Below, piece after piece: positions 1-8,658 of a stretch of 64,000 nucleotides of DNA. The stretch's first letter is position 1; the number at the start of each line of letters is the position of its first letter. The notes below the pieces were generated by a model. That model had not been told where the DNA came from and searched no databases. It worked only from the letters and a program-made list of their open reading frames with translations. The stretch comes from Pseudoxanthomonas daejeonensis (GTDB taxonomy: Bacteria > Pseudomonadota > Gammaproteobacteria > Xanthomonadales > Xanthomonadaceae), in contig NZ_PDWN01000003.1 of NCBI RefSeq assembly GCF_010093205.1, positions 300,505 through 364,504 of the forward strand, written 5' to 3'. The position numbers were made by a program, and so were the translations under genes.

Positions 1-2034
1 GTGGGAACCTTCGCGGTGCTGTACCTGCTGGGCTACTCGATCAATACGCTGACCCTGTTCGGGCTGGTGCTGGCGATCGGCATCGTCGTCGACGACGCCA
101 TCGTCGTTGTCGAGAACGTGGAACGCCACATCGAGCATGGCGCCACGCCGCTGGAAGCGGCGCACCTGGCCATGCGCGAAGTATCCGGGCCGATCATCGC
201 CATCGCCCTGGTGTTGTGCGCGGTGTTCGTGCCGATGGCATTCCTTACCGGTGTGACCGGACAGTTCTACAAACAGTTCGCGGTCACCATCGCCATCTCC
301 ACGGTGATCTCGGCGATCAACTCGCTGACCCTGTCGCCGGCGCTGGCGGCCAAGCTGCTCAGGCCGCACGACGCGCCCAAGGACGCCTTGTCGCGCCTGA
401 TCGACCGCCTCTTCGGCTGGCTGTTCCGGCCGTTCAACCGGTTCTTCAGGCGCACCTCCGAGCGCTACGAGGGTGCAGTGGGCTGGGCGCTGGGCCGGCG
501 TGGCGCGGTGTTCGCGGTGTACGCGGTGCTCCTGCTCGGCGCTGGCGTGATGTTCAAGGCGGTGCCGGCCGGCTTCATCCCGGTGCAGGACAAGCTGTAT
601 CTGATCGCCGGCGTGAAGATGCCCGAGGGCGCATCCATCGAGCGTACCGACGCGGTGCTGAAGAAGATGGCGGCGATGGCGATGGAAGTGGAGGGCGTCG
701 CCCACGAAGTCGCCTTCCCGGGGCTGAATCCGCTGCAGTTCACCAACACGCCCAACAGCGGCGTGGTGTTCTTCCCGCTCAAGCCGTTCGCCGAGCGCAA
801 GAACAGCGCCGAGCAGATCACCGCCGAACTCAACCAGCGTTTCGCCGGCATCGAGGAAGGCTTTACCTTCGCGTTCATGCCGCCGCCGATCCAGGGGCTT
901 GGCAACGGTTCGGGCTGGTCGCTGTTCATCGAGGACCGCACCCGCCTGGGCTACGGTGAACTTCAGAACGCCGTGCAGGCCTTCCAGGGCGCGGCCGCAC
1001 AGACGCCGGGGCTGGGATATCCGATCAGCAGCTACCAGGCCAACGTGCCGCAGCTGGATGCGGAGGTCGACCGGGTCAAGGCGAAGGCGCAGGGCGTCCC
1101 GCTCACAGAGCTGTTCGACACCTTGCAGACCTACCTCGGCTCGGCCTACGTCAACGACTTCAACATGTTCGGCCGCACCTGGCAGGTGATCGCCCAGGCT
1201 GACGGTCCGTTCCGCGACGAGGTCGAGGACATCTCCAACCTGCGCGCCCGCAATGACCGGGGCGAGATGGTGCCGATCGGATCGATGGTCGAGATCCGCG
1301 AGAGCTACGGCCCCGATCCGGTGATCCGCTTCAACGGCTATCCCGCTGCCGACCTGATGGGCGAAGCCGATCCGCGCGTGCTGTCCTCCGGCGAAGCGAT
1401 GGCCAAGGTGACCGAACTGGCGCAGCAGGTGTTGCCACCGGGCATGGGCATCGACTGGAGCGACCTGAGCTACCAGCAGGCCACGCAGGGCAAGGCGGCG
1501 CTGGTCGTGTTTCCGCTCGCGGTGCTGCTCGCGTTCCTGGTTCTGGCCGCGCTGTACGAAAGCTGGACCCTGCCGCTGGCGGTGATCCTGATCGTGCCGA
1601 TGACGCTGCTGTCGGCCCTGCTCGGCGTGTGGGCCAGCGGTGGCGACAACAACGTGTTCGTGCAGGTCGGCCTGGTGGTGCTGATGGGATTGGCATGCAA
1701 GAACGCGATCCTCATCGTCGAGTTCGCCCGCGAGCTGGAGCTGCAGGGCAAGGGCGTGGTCGAAGCGGCACTCGAAGCCTGCCGCCTGCGCCTGCGTCCG
1801 ATCGTGATGACCTCGGTGGCCTTCATCGCCGGCACGGTGCCGCTGGTGCTGTCCACCGGCGCGGGCGCCGAGGTGCGCTCGGTCACGGGCATCACCGTGT
1901 TCGCGGGCATGCTCGGCGTGACCCTGTTCGGCCTGTTCCTGACCCCGGTGTTCTACGTCGCACTGCGCAAGCTTGCGGACCGGCCGCTGGTGTCGCATGG
2001 CCCGGCCGCCGACGTCGCACCGGCACACGCTTGA
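1..2034 (+). CDS. RND multidrug efflux inner-membrane transporter, C-terminal 677 residues (5' end outside window)
   Basis: This is the rear two thirds of an AcrB/MexF-type resistance-nodulation-division pump, the inner-membrane proton/drug antiporter of a tripartite efflux system. The first codon is an internal valine, not a start, since the family is about 1040 residues long. The transmembrane-4 proton-relay pair is visible as VVDDAIVVVEN (Asp31 and Asp32 of the visible part), and the partner lysine lies in MGLACKNAIL near residue 567. The porter-domain sequence GFIPVQDKLYLI follows the central loop. The NodT-like outer-membrane gene lies 757 bases downstream with an SDR gene between, suggesting one efflux operon whose periplasmic adaptor should lie left of the window. 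Substrate cannot be read from the sequence. Confidence 0.95.
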   Translation: MGTFAVLYLLGYSINTLTLFGLVLAIGIVVDDAIVVVENVERHIEHGATPLEAAHLAMREVSGPIIAIALVLCAVFVPMAFLTGVTGQFYKQFAVTIAISTVISAINSLTLSPALAAKLLRPHDAPKDALSRLIDRLFGWLFRPFNRFFRRTSERYEGAVGWALGRRGAVFAVYAVLLLGAGVMFKAVPAGFIPVQDKLYLIAGVKMPEGASIERTDAVLKKMAAMAMEVEGVAHEVAFPGLNPLQFTNTPNSGVVFFPLKPFAERKNSAEQITAELNQRFAGIEEGFTFAFMPPPIQGLGNGSGWSLFIEDRTRLGYGELQNAVQAFQGAAAQTPGLGYPISSYQANVPQLDAEVDRVKAKAQGVPLTELFDTLQTYLGSAYVNDFNMFGRTWQVIAQADGPFRDEVEDISNLRARNDRGEMVPIGSMVEIRESYGPDPVIRFNGYPAADLMGEADPRVLSSGEAMAKVTELAQQVLPPGMGIDWSDLSYQQATQGKAALVVFPLAVLLAFLVLAALYESWTLPLAVILIVPMTLLSALLGVWASGGDNNVFVQVGLVVLMGLACKNAILIVEFARELELQGKGVVEAALEACRLRLRPIVMTSVAFIAGTVPLVLSTGAGAEVRSVTGITVFAGMLGVTLFGLFLTPVFYVALRKLADRPLVSHGPAADVAPAHA

Positions 2035-2062
2035 CCCTCATCCCCCAAACAGGAAGACATCC

Positions 2063-2797
2063 ATGAATACCTCATCCAAGGTCGCGCTGGTCACCGGCGC
2101 CACCCGTGGCATCGGCCGCGAGACCGTGCGCCAGCTCGCCGAGAACGGCGTGCACACGCTGTTGGCCGGTCGCAATCGAGAGAAGGCCGTGGAGGCGGCG
2201 CTGGAACTCCAGGCGCAGGGCCTGCCGGTGGAGGCCATCGCCCTGGACGTCACCGACGCCGCCAGCATCGCCGCTGCTGCGCAGGAGATCGAGCGCCGCT
2301 ACGGTCGCCTGGACATCCTGGTCAACAACGCCGGGGTCATGCTCGACGAGATCGGAAAGTCCGTTTCGGAGCAGTCGCTGGACACGTGGCGTCGCACCTT
2401 CGACACCAACGTGTTCGGACTGGTCGCGGTCACCCAGGCGTTCCTGCCGCTGCTGCACCGCGCGCCCTCCGCACGCATCGTCAACGTCTCCAGCCTGCTG
2501 GGTTCGCTGGCGCTGCACGCCCAGCCGGGTTCGCCCATCTACGACTTCAAGGTGCCTGCCTACAACGTGTCCAAGAGCGCGGTGAATGCCTGGACCGTGC
2601 AGCTGGCCTATGAGCTTCGCGACAGCAGGATCAAGGTCAACACGATCCACCCCGGCTACGTGAAAACCGACATGAACGGTGGAGAGGGCGAGATCGAGAT
2701 CGCCGACGGCGCACGCACCGGCGTCAGGCTGGCCCTGATCGGCGAAGACGGCCCGCAGGGCGGCTACTTCTATATGGACCAGGTGCTGCCATGGTGA
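2063..2797 (+). CDS. SDR family NAD(P)-dependent oxidoreductase
   Basis: A 244-residue classical short-chain dehydrogenase/reductase, cytoplasmic. The N-terminal Rossmann motif TGATRGIG (residues 11-18), the structural NNAG motif and the catalytic YNVSK (Tyr-x-x-x-Lys) are all present, so it should be an active NAD(P)-linked carbonyl/alcohol oxidoreductase. The start was chosen at the ATG after AGGAAGAC; an in-frame upstream ATG would overlap the pump gene. The gene ends in TGGTGATG, where the next gene begins, so translation of the pair is probably coupled. It sits between an RND pump and its outer-membrane factor, an unusual place for an SDR; it may modify a pump substrate, but that is inference from position. 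Confidence 0.9.
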   Translation: MNTSSKVALVTGATRGIGRETVRQLAENGVHTLLAGRNREKAVEAALELQAQGLPVEAIALDVTDAASIAAAAQEIERRYGRLDILVNNAGVMLDEIGKSVSEQSLDTWRRTFDTNVFGLVAVTQAFLPLLHRAPSARIVNVSSLLGSLALHAQPGSPIYDFKVPAYNVSKSAVNAWTVQLAYELRDSRIKVNTIHPGYVKTDMNGGEGEIEIADGARTGVRLALIGEDGPQGGYFYMDQVLPW

Positions 2798-4218
2798 TGC
2801 GACCCTTGCTTGCGGCCTTGTCGCTCGCGCTGCTGTCGGCCTGCGCGGTCGGACCGGACTACCGGGCCTCCACGCCCGCTCCGGTCCAGCTGCACAACGC
2901 CGAAGCACCGGTGTTCGCCACGGACTCGCCGGTGGCCGAATGGTGGCGGCAGTTCGAGGATCCGGTGCTCGACCGGCTGGTAGGAGATGCGCTGGTCGCC
3001 AATCCGGACCTGCGCATCGCCATGACCCGGGTGCAGGCCGCGCGCGCGGTGTTCGTCGAGCGCGGGCTGGATCCTTGGCCGCACGTGCAGATGGACGCGG
3101 GCCAGGTGCGCGGGCGGCAACCGGCCGGCGACGGCGTGCGCACGACCGTCGAGGAGTACAGCCTGGGCTTCGATGCAGCCTGGGAGCTTGACCTGTTCGG
3201 GCGGCTGCGGCGCGGTGCGGAAGCGGCACGCGCCGACCTGGGCGCCGAGCAGGCCGGACTGGAGGACGTACAGGTCAGCGTCGCGGCCGAGGTGGCGCGT
3301 AACTACTTCCTGCTTCGTGGTGCGCAGAAACGCGTCGCGGTCGCCGAGCAGACGCTGGGCAACCTGCACGAGACCCAGCGCCTGACCGAGACACGCTGGG
3401 AACTGGGCGCCGGCAGCGAGGTCGACGCGCAAAGTAGTCGAGCACGGCTGAAGGCGATCGAGGCGGACATCCCGCTGTTGAAATCTATCGAGGCGCGTGC
3501 GCGCCACCGGTTGGCCGTGCTGGTCGGTGAAAGGCCTGGCGCGCTCGATGCACTGCTGTCGCCGAGGCAGGCCCCGGCCTACGCGAAGGCATTGCCGCTG
3601 GGTGATACGCGCGAGCTCTTGCGCAACCGGCCCGACGTGCGCGCGGCCGAGCGTCGCCTGGCCGCCGCGACCGCGCGCATCGGTGTCGCCACGGCCGACC
3701 TGTTCCCGCGGATCAGCATCGGCGGTTTTGCCGGCTTCGTTTCCGGCGACTTCAGCGGGCTGGTTAGCGGCGACAACGAGGCCTGGTCGCTGACGCCATC
3801 CATCCGCTGGGCCGCGTTCGACATGGGCAGCGTGCGCGCGCGCCTGCGCGCCACCGAGGCCACGGCCGATGGCGTCGCCGTGCAGTACGAAAAGACGGTG
3901 CTGCTCGCGCTGGAGGACACGGAGAATGCGCTGGTGGATTACGCCAGGCGCCAGGAACGCCTGCGCATCGTGGTCGACCAGGCGGTCGCCGCTGGCAGGG
4001 CCAGCCAACTGGCCGAAGTCGGCTATCGCGAAGGGGGCGGTGACTTCCTGGCCTTGCTCGATGCGCAGCGCAACCAGCTCGCAGCCGACGATGCGCTCGC
4101 CGACGCGGAGGCGGCGGTGAACATCGCGGCCGTCGCGATCTACAAGGCGTTGGGCGGGACAGGCCAGGCCGGGCAGGGGGCGGATCTGGCAGCGACGGGT
4201 GCAGTCGAGGCTTACTGA
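2791..4218 (+). CDS. Efflux outer-membrane lipoprotein, NodT/OprM family
   Basis: A 475-residue TolC-like outer-membrane factor that would form the exit duct of the RND pump encoded upstream. The N-terminus is a lipoprotein signal ending in LLSAC (Cys18), followed by VGPDYRAP-like sequence typical of NodT proteins. Two internally similar OEP domains follow; the segment RPDVRAAERRLAAATARIG in the second repeat is a family hallmark. Start is ATG 2791 or, six bases later, ATG 2797; both overlap the end of the SDR gene, indicating translational coupling. The last third of the protein carries YREGGGDFLALLDAQR, the usual final periplasmic helix. Family assignment is firm; the drugs exported are unknown. 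Confidence 0.95.
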   Translation: MVMRPLLAALSLALLSACAVGPDYRASTPAPVQLHNAEAPVFATDSPVAEWWRQFEDPVLDRLVGDALVANPDLRIAMTRVQAARAVFVERGLDPWPHVQMDAGQVRGRQPAGDGVRTTVEEYSLGFDAAWELDLFGRLRRGAEAARADLGAEQAGLEDVQVSVAAEVARNYFLLRGAQKRVAVAEQTLGNLHETQRLTETRWELGAGSEVDAQSSRARLKAIEADIPLLKSIEARARHRLAVLVGERPGALDALLSPRQAPAYAKALPLGDTRELLRNRPDVRAAERRLAAATARIGVATADLFPRISIGGFAGFVSGDFSGLVSGDNEAWSLTPSIRWAAFDMGSVRARLRATEATADGVAVQYEKTVLLALEDTENALVDYARRQERLRIVVDQAVAAGRASQLAEVGYREGGGDFLALLDAQRNQLAADDALADAEAAVNIAAVAIYKALGGTGQAGQGADLAATGAVEAY

Positions 4219-4263
4219 TGGCGGCGCACGGCGTCTTCACGGGGCTTCGGCGATGTTGCGCCG

Positions 4264-4737
4264 ATGGACTGGATCGAAGAACTGCGCGTGCTTCCCGGAG
4301 TGCTCTACGCGATGGCGCTGGGCGGCGCCATCGGCTTCGAGCGTGAGCTCAAGGACCGGCCCGCCGGCTTCCGTACCCACATGCTGGTCGCCGGAACTGC
4401 GGCGTTGCTGCTCGGCCTGAGCAGGATGGTGCTGGAAGACTCGCACTACGCCGGCAATGGCCTGCAGATCGACCCGTTGCGCCTGGTGGAAGCGGTGATC
4501 GCGGGCGTGTCGTTCATCGGTGCCGGCACCATCTTCGCCAGCCGCGGCGGCCAGGGCGTGCAGGGCATCACCACCGCGGCATCCCTGTTGATGGTCGCGG
4601 CGATCGGGATCACGGTTGGTTTCCGCTACTACATCCTCGCCCTGGCAATCACCCTGTTGGCTTTGGCGGTGCTGACCGTCCTGCGTGCACTGGAGCGCCG
4701 CGCACGGCATGAGTTCGAGGGTGCACGCGACCGGTGA
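4264..4737 (+). CDS. MgtC/SapB family inner-membrane protein
   Basis: A 157-residue protein of the MgtC/SapB family. The signature ALGGAIGFERELKDRPAGFRT is present near the N-terminus (residues 18-38), followed by LVAGTAALLLGLS and IAGVSFIGAGTIF. Four to five hydrophobic segments are visible. It is shorter than true MgtC virulence proteins, lacking their C-terminal soluble domain. The family is linked to magnesium limitation and modulation of membrane ATPases, but the role of short versions like this is not established. It follows the efflux operon by 45 bases and could be cotranscribed. No magnesium-sensing leader is visible. Confidence 0.85.
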   Translation: MDWIEELRVLPGVLYAMALGGAIGFERELKDRPAGFRTHMLVAGTAALLLGLSRMVLEDSHYAGNGLQIDPLRLVEAVIAGVSFIGAGTIFASRGGQGVQGITTAASLLMVAAIGITVGFRYYILALAITLLALAVLTVLRALERRARHEFEGARDR

Positions 4738-4875
4738 GCACCCGCTGGCATCGGGCGGTGTCCGCGCCTAGCTCCGTGCGCGGCCTGACGGTGATCGCGA
4801 CACGGCGCGCCTGCCGTGCCCACCCAGCGAACTGCGGCCGCCATGAACGCATGCACAGCGCCGGTGGCGGGCGCC

Positions 4876-4904
4876 TTGATGCGGGGGGCAGGCGTCCCTA
4901 CACT
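4876..4904 (+). promoter_or_regulatory. Candidate sigma-70 promoter of ssrA
   Basis: TTGATG (4876-4881) and TACACT (4899-4904) are separated by exactly 17 bases. Transcription would begin near 4911, leaving a leader of about 30 bases to be removed by RNase P before the mature tmRNA 5' end at 4941. Boxes were read by eye. Confidence 0.55.
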
Positions 4905-4940
4905 GGAAGGGTCTGGCGAGATGGCTTCGCCCGCGCTACC

Positions 4941-5294
<354 letters not shown>

Positions 5295-5329
5295 ATTTGG
5301 TCCGCGGCTTCATGCGGATGTTGCTGAAG

Positions 5330-5370
5330 AACCCGATCCCCCAGGTTGTGGTGGATCGGGTTTTTGTTTT
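5330..5370 (+). terminator. Rho-independent terminator after ssrA
   Basis: AACCCGATCC (5330-5339) pairs perfectly with GGATCGGGTT (5353-5362) over a 13-base loop, and a T-rich tract TTTTTGTTTT follows from 5361. It lies 35 bases past the tmRNA 3' end. Confidence 0.9.
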
Positions 5371-5471
5371 GGGCGCAGCGCGCACCCGCCTGCACTTCAT
5401 CATCGCCCTTTCACCCTTCCTGCACGACTTCGCGATGAGGCCGCGCCTACGCTTCGGGCTGCTTCCCCGGA

Positions 5472-5894
5472 GTGTCTGCCATGGGTGCGGAAAGCGCATT
5501 CAACACCGTAGCCAAGAAGGCTTCGCATGCGGCCGGGACGCCCTGGGTGTTCTGCCTCGCGCTAGGCGTGGTTCTGGCGTGGGCCATGAGTGGGCCCTTG
5601 TTCGGGTTCAACGACACCTGGCAGCTGGTGATCAATACCAGCACGACCATCGTCACCTTCCTGATGGTGTTCCTCATCCAGCACACGCAGAACGCCGATA
5701 CGGCGGCGCTGCACCTGAAGCTGGACGAACTGATCAGGGCGACCCGCGAAGCGGACAACATCCTGCTCGACATGGAGGAGATGGACGAGCACAAGCTGGA
5801 GGCGTTCCGCAGCCAGTACGAGGCGCTTGCCGAGAAGGCGCGGCGCGCGCCGGAGAAGGGGCAGGGTGGCTCGCCTTGCCGGGATGACGCCTGA
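5472..5894 (+). CDS. Low-affinity iron permease family small membrane protein
   Basis: A 140-residue protein resembling the Iron_permease family (the small bacterial relatives of fungal Fet4 transporters). Two hydrophobic segments are seen at about residues 24-44 and 52-72, the second ending in FLMVFLIQHTQNADTAALH, a family hallmark, followed by a charged helix KLDELIRATREADN. GTG 5472 was taken as start; ATG 5481 three codons later is equally possible. The tail (after about residue 115) is family-variable. Iron transport activity for these short proteins is not proven. Confidence 0.8.
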   Translation: MSAMGAESAFNTVAKKASHAAGTPWVFCLALGVVLAWAMSGPLFGFNDTWQLVINTSTTIVTFLMVFLIQHTQNADTAALHLKLDELIRATREADNILLDMEEMDEHKLEAFRSQYEALAEKARRAPEKGQGGSPCRDDA

Positions 5895-5945
5895 CGGCAC
5901 CTTGGCCAAGTTGCTGCATCCCGGGCCGGGCGGTGCCCAGGGAGC

Positions 5946-5973
5946 AAAAAAAAGGGCCGGGAACGCCCGGCCC
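5946..5973 (-). terminator. Rho-independent terminator for the minus-strand small gene and possibly smpB
   Basis: On the minus strand GGGCCGGG, a four-base loop and CCCGGCCC are followed by eight T residues (plus-strand A-run 5946-5953). It is 25 bases past the stop of the 70-residue gene, so it ends that gene and perhaps smpB transcripts reading through. Confidence 0.9.
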
Positions 5974-5998
5974 TGTCTGCATCCGCTTCGGCTTCGAG

Positions 5999-6211
5999 TC
6001 AGGGGAAGGAGGCGACGAGCTCCAGCTCGCCGTCGTCGTTCTCGGCTTCGATGCGGGTGGGAATGAAGCGCAGGCCGGCGCGCGAATCGGCGATGACCCG
6101 GGCGATCTGCATGGCCTGGTCACGTTCCAGGAACCAGAACGAGGGTTCGCCGTTGTCGATCAAGCGCCAGCCGCCGTGGGATCCGACCAGCTGGAGGGTG
6201 CTGTCATCCAT
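5999..6211 (-). CDS. Small conserved-type hypothetical protein (70 aa)
   Basis: An acidic 70-residue soluble protein beginning MDDSTLQLVGSHGGWRLI. I do not recognise a named family. The start at 6211 is supported by a GGAG Shine-Dalgarno sequence about eight bases upstream and by a strong terminator just past the stop, so it is very likely a real gene. It contains alternating beta-like stretches (WRLIDNGEPSFWFL, RFIPTRIE) and one short helix (ERDQAMQIARVIADS), which would suit a small alpha/beta fold. It lies downstream of smpB on the same strand, 220 bases away. Confidence 0.75.
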   Translation of the reverse strand: MDDSTLQLVGSHGGWRLIDNGEPSFWFLERDQAMQIARVIADSRAGLRFIPTRIEAENDDGELELVASFP

Positions 6212-6431
6212 TGGGGCTGCTCCACGGGAAGAGGGTCCCCGGCCCGGCATCCTGCCGGCGACCTTGTCCATTGCAGAGCGGTTCCGTTGCTGGCGGTGCA
6301 AGCCGTTCTGCCGGGGCAACGACAGGATGCCTTCCCAGGATGCCCATGCGCAGTCGGGATACTTCCCGATTTCGTGTAGGACTTTTCCTACCCGCCCGCT
6401 GGAGGGGGGCTAGGGACGTCGGACCGACCGG

Positions 6432-6947
6432 TCAGGCGTTCTTGTTGTGGCGGCGCATGGTCCGCTGCTTCTCGCGCTGCCAGTCGCGCTCCTTGGCGGT
6501 ATCGCGCTTGTCGTGCTCCTGCTTGCCCTTGGCCAGGGCGATCTCCAGCTTGACCTTGTTCCCGCTCCAGTACATCGCGGTCGGCACCATGGTGTAGCCG
6601 TCGCGCTGGACGCCACCGATCAGCTTGTCGATCTCGTGGCGGTGCAGCAGCAACTTGCGGGTCCGACGATCGTTGGCGATGACGTGGGTGGAGGCCTGGA
6701 TAAGCGGGGTGATCTGGGCGCCGATCAGGTAGATCTCGCCGTCCTGCACGTAGGCGTAGCCGTCGGTGAGGTTGGCGCGGCCGGCGCGGATGGATTTCAC
6801 CTCCCAGCCCTGCAGCGCCAGTCCGGCCTCGAACCTGTCGATGAGGTGGTATTCGTGGCGCGCGCGCTTGTTCAGCGCGATGGTGCGCTGGGCGGGCGCG
6901 GCCTTGGCTTTGGCCTTTGCCTTATCATGGGCCGGATTCTTGCTCAT
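6432..6947 (-). CDS. smpB: SsrA-binding protein SmpB
   Basis: The 171-residue partner of tmRNA, required for its loading into stalled ribosomes. The core has [34 protein letters not shown] and the long basic C-terminal tail [21 protein letters not shown], which takes the place of codon-anticodon pairing in the A site. ATG 6947 is the start because it begins the family-typical MSKNP; a longer frame to 6989 has no match to the family. The N-terminal extension rich in Lys/Ala ([12 protein letters not shown]) is typical of xanthomonads. The divergent ratA starts only 44 bases away, so the two promoters must overlap. Confidence 0.97.
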   Translation of the reverse strand: MSKNPAHDKAKAKAKAAPAQRTIALNKRARHEYHLIDRFEAGLALQGWEVKSIRAGRANLTDGYAYVQDGEIYLIGAQITPLIQASTHVIANDRRTRKLLLHRHEIDKLIGGVQRDGYTMVPTAMYWSGNKVKLEIALAKGKQEHDKRDTAKERDWQREKQRTMRRHNKNA

Positions 6948-6991
6948 TCCACCATTGTCGCCGAATTCCGGCGTCCGCAGACGCACCAAGC

Positions 6992-7420
6992 ATGCCCAGC
7001 ATCCAACGCAGCGCCCTGGTCGGCCATTCCGCCGCCCGCATGTTCGACCTGGTCAACGACGTGGCGGCCTATCCGCGCCGGTTCGCCTGGTGCGAGCAGG
7101 CGCAGGTGCTGGAACAGGATGAGGGGCGGATGCTGGCGCGCCTGGACCTGGGCCTGGGTTCGCTGAGCACGTGGTTCACCACCGAGAACCGGCTCGAACG
7201 GCCGCACCGGATCGACATGCAGCTTCGCGATGGGCCGTTCCGCAAGTTGCACGGCGTGTGGAACTTCCACGTGCTGGACGAATCGTCCTGCAAGGTGACG
7301 CTGACACTGGAATTCGAGCCGCATTCGCGGCTGCTCGGGCCGGTGTTCACGCTCGGCTTCCAGGGCCTGGCCGACCGCATGGTCGACGATTTCGTGCGCG
7401 TGGCCGACAACGGCGGGTGA
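6992..7420 (+). CDS. ratA: RatA-like START/polyketide-cyclase family protein
   Basis: A 142-residue protein of the coenzyme Q-binding START-fold family (COQ10/RatA). The start [30 protein letters not shown] is characteristic, with a helix-grip fold ending in the amphipathic helix [18 protein letters not shown]. coli RatA was reported to inhibit 70S ribosome association, while COQ10 relatives bind ubiquinone; which role applies here is not settled. The stop overlaps the possible GTG start of rnfH, so the two form an operon. This smpB/ratA/rnfH/bamE order is widely conserved in gammaproteobacteria. Confidence 0.92.
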   Translation: MPSIQRSALVGHSAARMFDLVNDVAAYPRRFAWCEQAQVLEQDEGRMLARLDLGLGSLSTWFTTENRLERPHRIDMQLRDGPFRKLHGVWNFHVLDESSCKVTLTLEFEPHSRLLGPVFTLGFQGLADRMVDDFVRVADNGG

Positions 7421-7425
7421 CAGCG

Positions 7426-7692
7426 ATGCTGCGCGTGCAGGTGGTGCTGGCCTGGCCGCACCGGTTCGTGCAACTCGACCTGCGGCTCGAGCCGGGCGCC
7501 ACGGTCGCTGATGCGATCAGGCAGGCAGGCCTGGACCATGAACCCGGCGTGGCGGGCCATGCGGTGTTCGGGGTGGCGGTGGAACCGGCCACGCTGCTGC
7601 GCGACGGTGACCGCCTGGAGCTGCTCAGGCCCTTGCAGGCCGATCCGAAGGAGGCGCGGCGCCGGCGCGCACAGCGCCAGCGCGAAGGCTGA
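7426..7692 (+). CDS. rnfH: RnfH family ubiquitin-like protein
   Basis: An 88-residue member of the RnfH (UPF0125) family, a beta-grasp fold of unclear function usually encoded beside ratA. It opens LRVQVVLAWPHRFVQLDLRL and carries the Gly-rich strand GVAVEPATLLRDGDRLELLRPLQADPKEARRRRA, whose PLQADPKEARR end is the family signature. ATG 7426 was chosen; GTG 7417, overlapping the ratA stop, is in frame and equally possible. It converges on bamE with six bases between the two stops. Confidence 0.92.
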   Translation: MLRVQVVLAWPHRFVQLDLRLEPGATVADAIRQAGLDHEPGVAGHAVFGVAVEPATLLRDGDRLELLRPLQADPKEARRRRAQRQREG

Positions 7693-7698
7693 TCCGGC

Positions 7699-8103
7699 TC
7701 AGCGCCGGCCCTTCTTGTCCTTGTCCCTGGCCAGGTTCGGGCCGAACTGGCGATAGGCCTTCTGCGACAGCTCCAGGTCCTGCTCGGGGAAGTAATCGCC
7801 ATCCCAGCGGACTAGCGTGTCGTTTTCGAAATAGAGCGTCAGCGTCTTCGATTCGACCGTGCCGCGACGGTTGGTGCGTTCGGTTGCGGCGTAGTCCCAG
7901 CGCTGCGCATGGAACGGATCGGCCACCGAGGGCGTGCCAAGCAGGGCCGCGACCTGCTGCTTGCTCAGTCCGGGCTTGAGCTGGTCGACCGCTTCCTTCT
8001 CCATCAGGTTGCCCTGGTAGATCGGCTGCTTGTAGAGCACGCCGCAGCCGGCGACGGCGAGCGAAAGGGGAGCGATCAGCAACAGGCGACGGAAGCTTGG
8101 CAT
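7699..8103 (-). CDS. bamE: Outer-membrane assembly lipoprotein BamE (OmlA/SmpA)
   Basis: A 134-residue lipoprotein of the BAM complex, which folds beta-barrel proteins into the outer membrane. The signal peptide ends VAGCGVLYKQPIYQGN; the YQGN motif right after the lipidated Cys is a BamE hallmark. Next comes the helix KEAVDQLKPGLSKQQVAALLGTP typical of the SmpA/OmlA domain. ATG 8103 is preferred over GTG 8112. In Xanthomonas and Pseudomonas this gene (omlA) is divergent from fur, as here, with overlapping promoters. The tail is rich in Lys and Arg. Confidence 0.95.
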   Translation of the reverse strand: MPSFRRLLLIAPLSLAVAGCGVLYKQPIYQGNLMEKEAVDQLKPGLSKQQVAALLGTPSVADPFHAQRWDYAATERTNRRGTVESKTLTLYFENDTLVRWDGDYFPEQDLELSQKAYRQFGPNLARDKDKKGRR

Positions 8104-8132
8104 TGCGGGCACGCGGGACGGAAAGTGGGCCG

Positions 8133-8142
8133 ATGATACACT
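8133..8142. promoter_or_regulatory. Candidate overlapping -10 elements between bamE and fur
   Basis: The stretch ATGATACACT offers TATCAT on the minus strand (for bamE) and TACACT on the plus strand (for fur), nearly face to face. No good -35 boxes are visible, so this is a weak call. Confidence 0.3.
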
Positions 8143-8219
8143 CCCGGCGCGCCTGGAGGCCGTCGTACGGCGGCTGGCGGTAAACCGGCAGTGAATGGCC
8201 GGAAGAACGGAGAGAGGTC

Positions 8220-8627
8220 ATGGAATCGAACGATCTGCGCCGCGTCGGTCTGAAGGTGACCCACCCGCGCATGCGCATCCTCGAACTGCTGGAGGAGAAG
8301 CAGCCCCAGCACCACCTCACCGCCGAGGACCTCTATCGCCGCCTGCTCGAGCATGGCGACGAGATCGGCCTGGCGACCGTGTACCGGGTGCTGACCCAGT
8401 TCGAGGCCGCTGGCCTGGTGATCAAGCACAACTTCGAGGGCGGCCAGGCGATGTACGAATTGGATCGCGGTGGCCACCACGACCACATGCTCGACCTGGA
8501 CACCGGCAAGATCATCGAGTTCGAAAGCGCCGAGATCGAGAAGCTGCAGCGCGAGATCGCTGCCAAGCACGGCTATGAACTGGAAGAACACTCGCTGGTG
8601 CTCTACGTGCGCAAGAAGCGCCGCTGA
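8220..8627 (+). CDS. fur: Ferric uptake regulator Fur
   Basis: A 135-residue iron-responsive repressor. The winged-helix half contains LKVTHPRMRILELL and the recognition helix IGLATVYRVLTQFEAAGL (family hallmark). The metal-binding half has HHDHMLDLDTGKIIEFE, with the His/Asp/Glu ligands of the sensory site. The second Cys-x-x-Cys zinc knuckle of some Fur proteins is absent, as in the xanthomonad type. Start ATG 8220 is 118 bases from the divergent bamE start; AGAGAGGTC precedes it. It may control the feoA-feoB genes 18 kb away in this window. Confidence 0.96.
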   Translation: MESNDLRRVGLKVTHPRMRILELLEEKQPQHHLTAEDLYRRLLEHGDEIGLATVYRVLTQFEAAGLVIKHNFEGGQAMYELDRGGHHDHMLDLDTGKIIEFESAEIEKLQREIAAKHGYELEEHSLVLYVRKKRR

Positions 8628-8658
8628 ATCCAGGCGGCGGCGTCACCGCGGGGTGAGT

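Noticed and set aside
1..3. GTG at the first base as a start codon
   Set aside because: The frame is internal to an RND pump whose family is about 1040 residues; the visible part lacks the first third.
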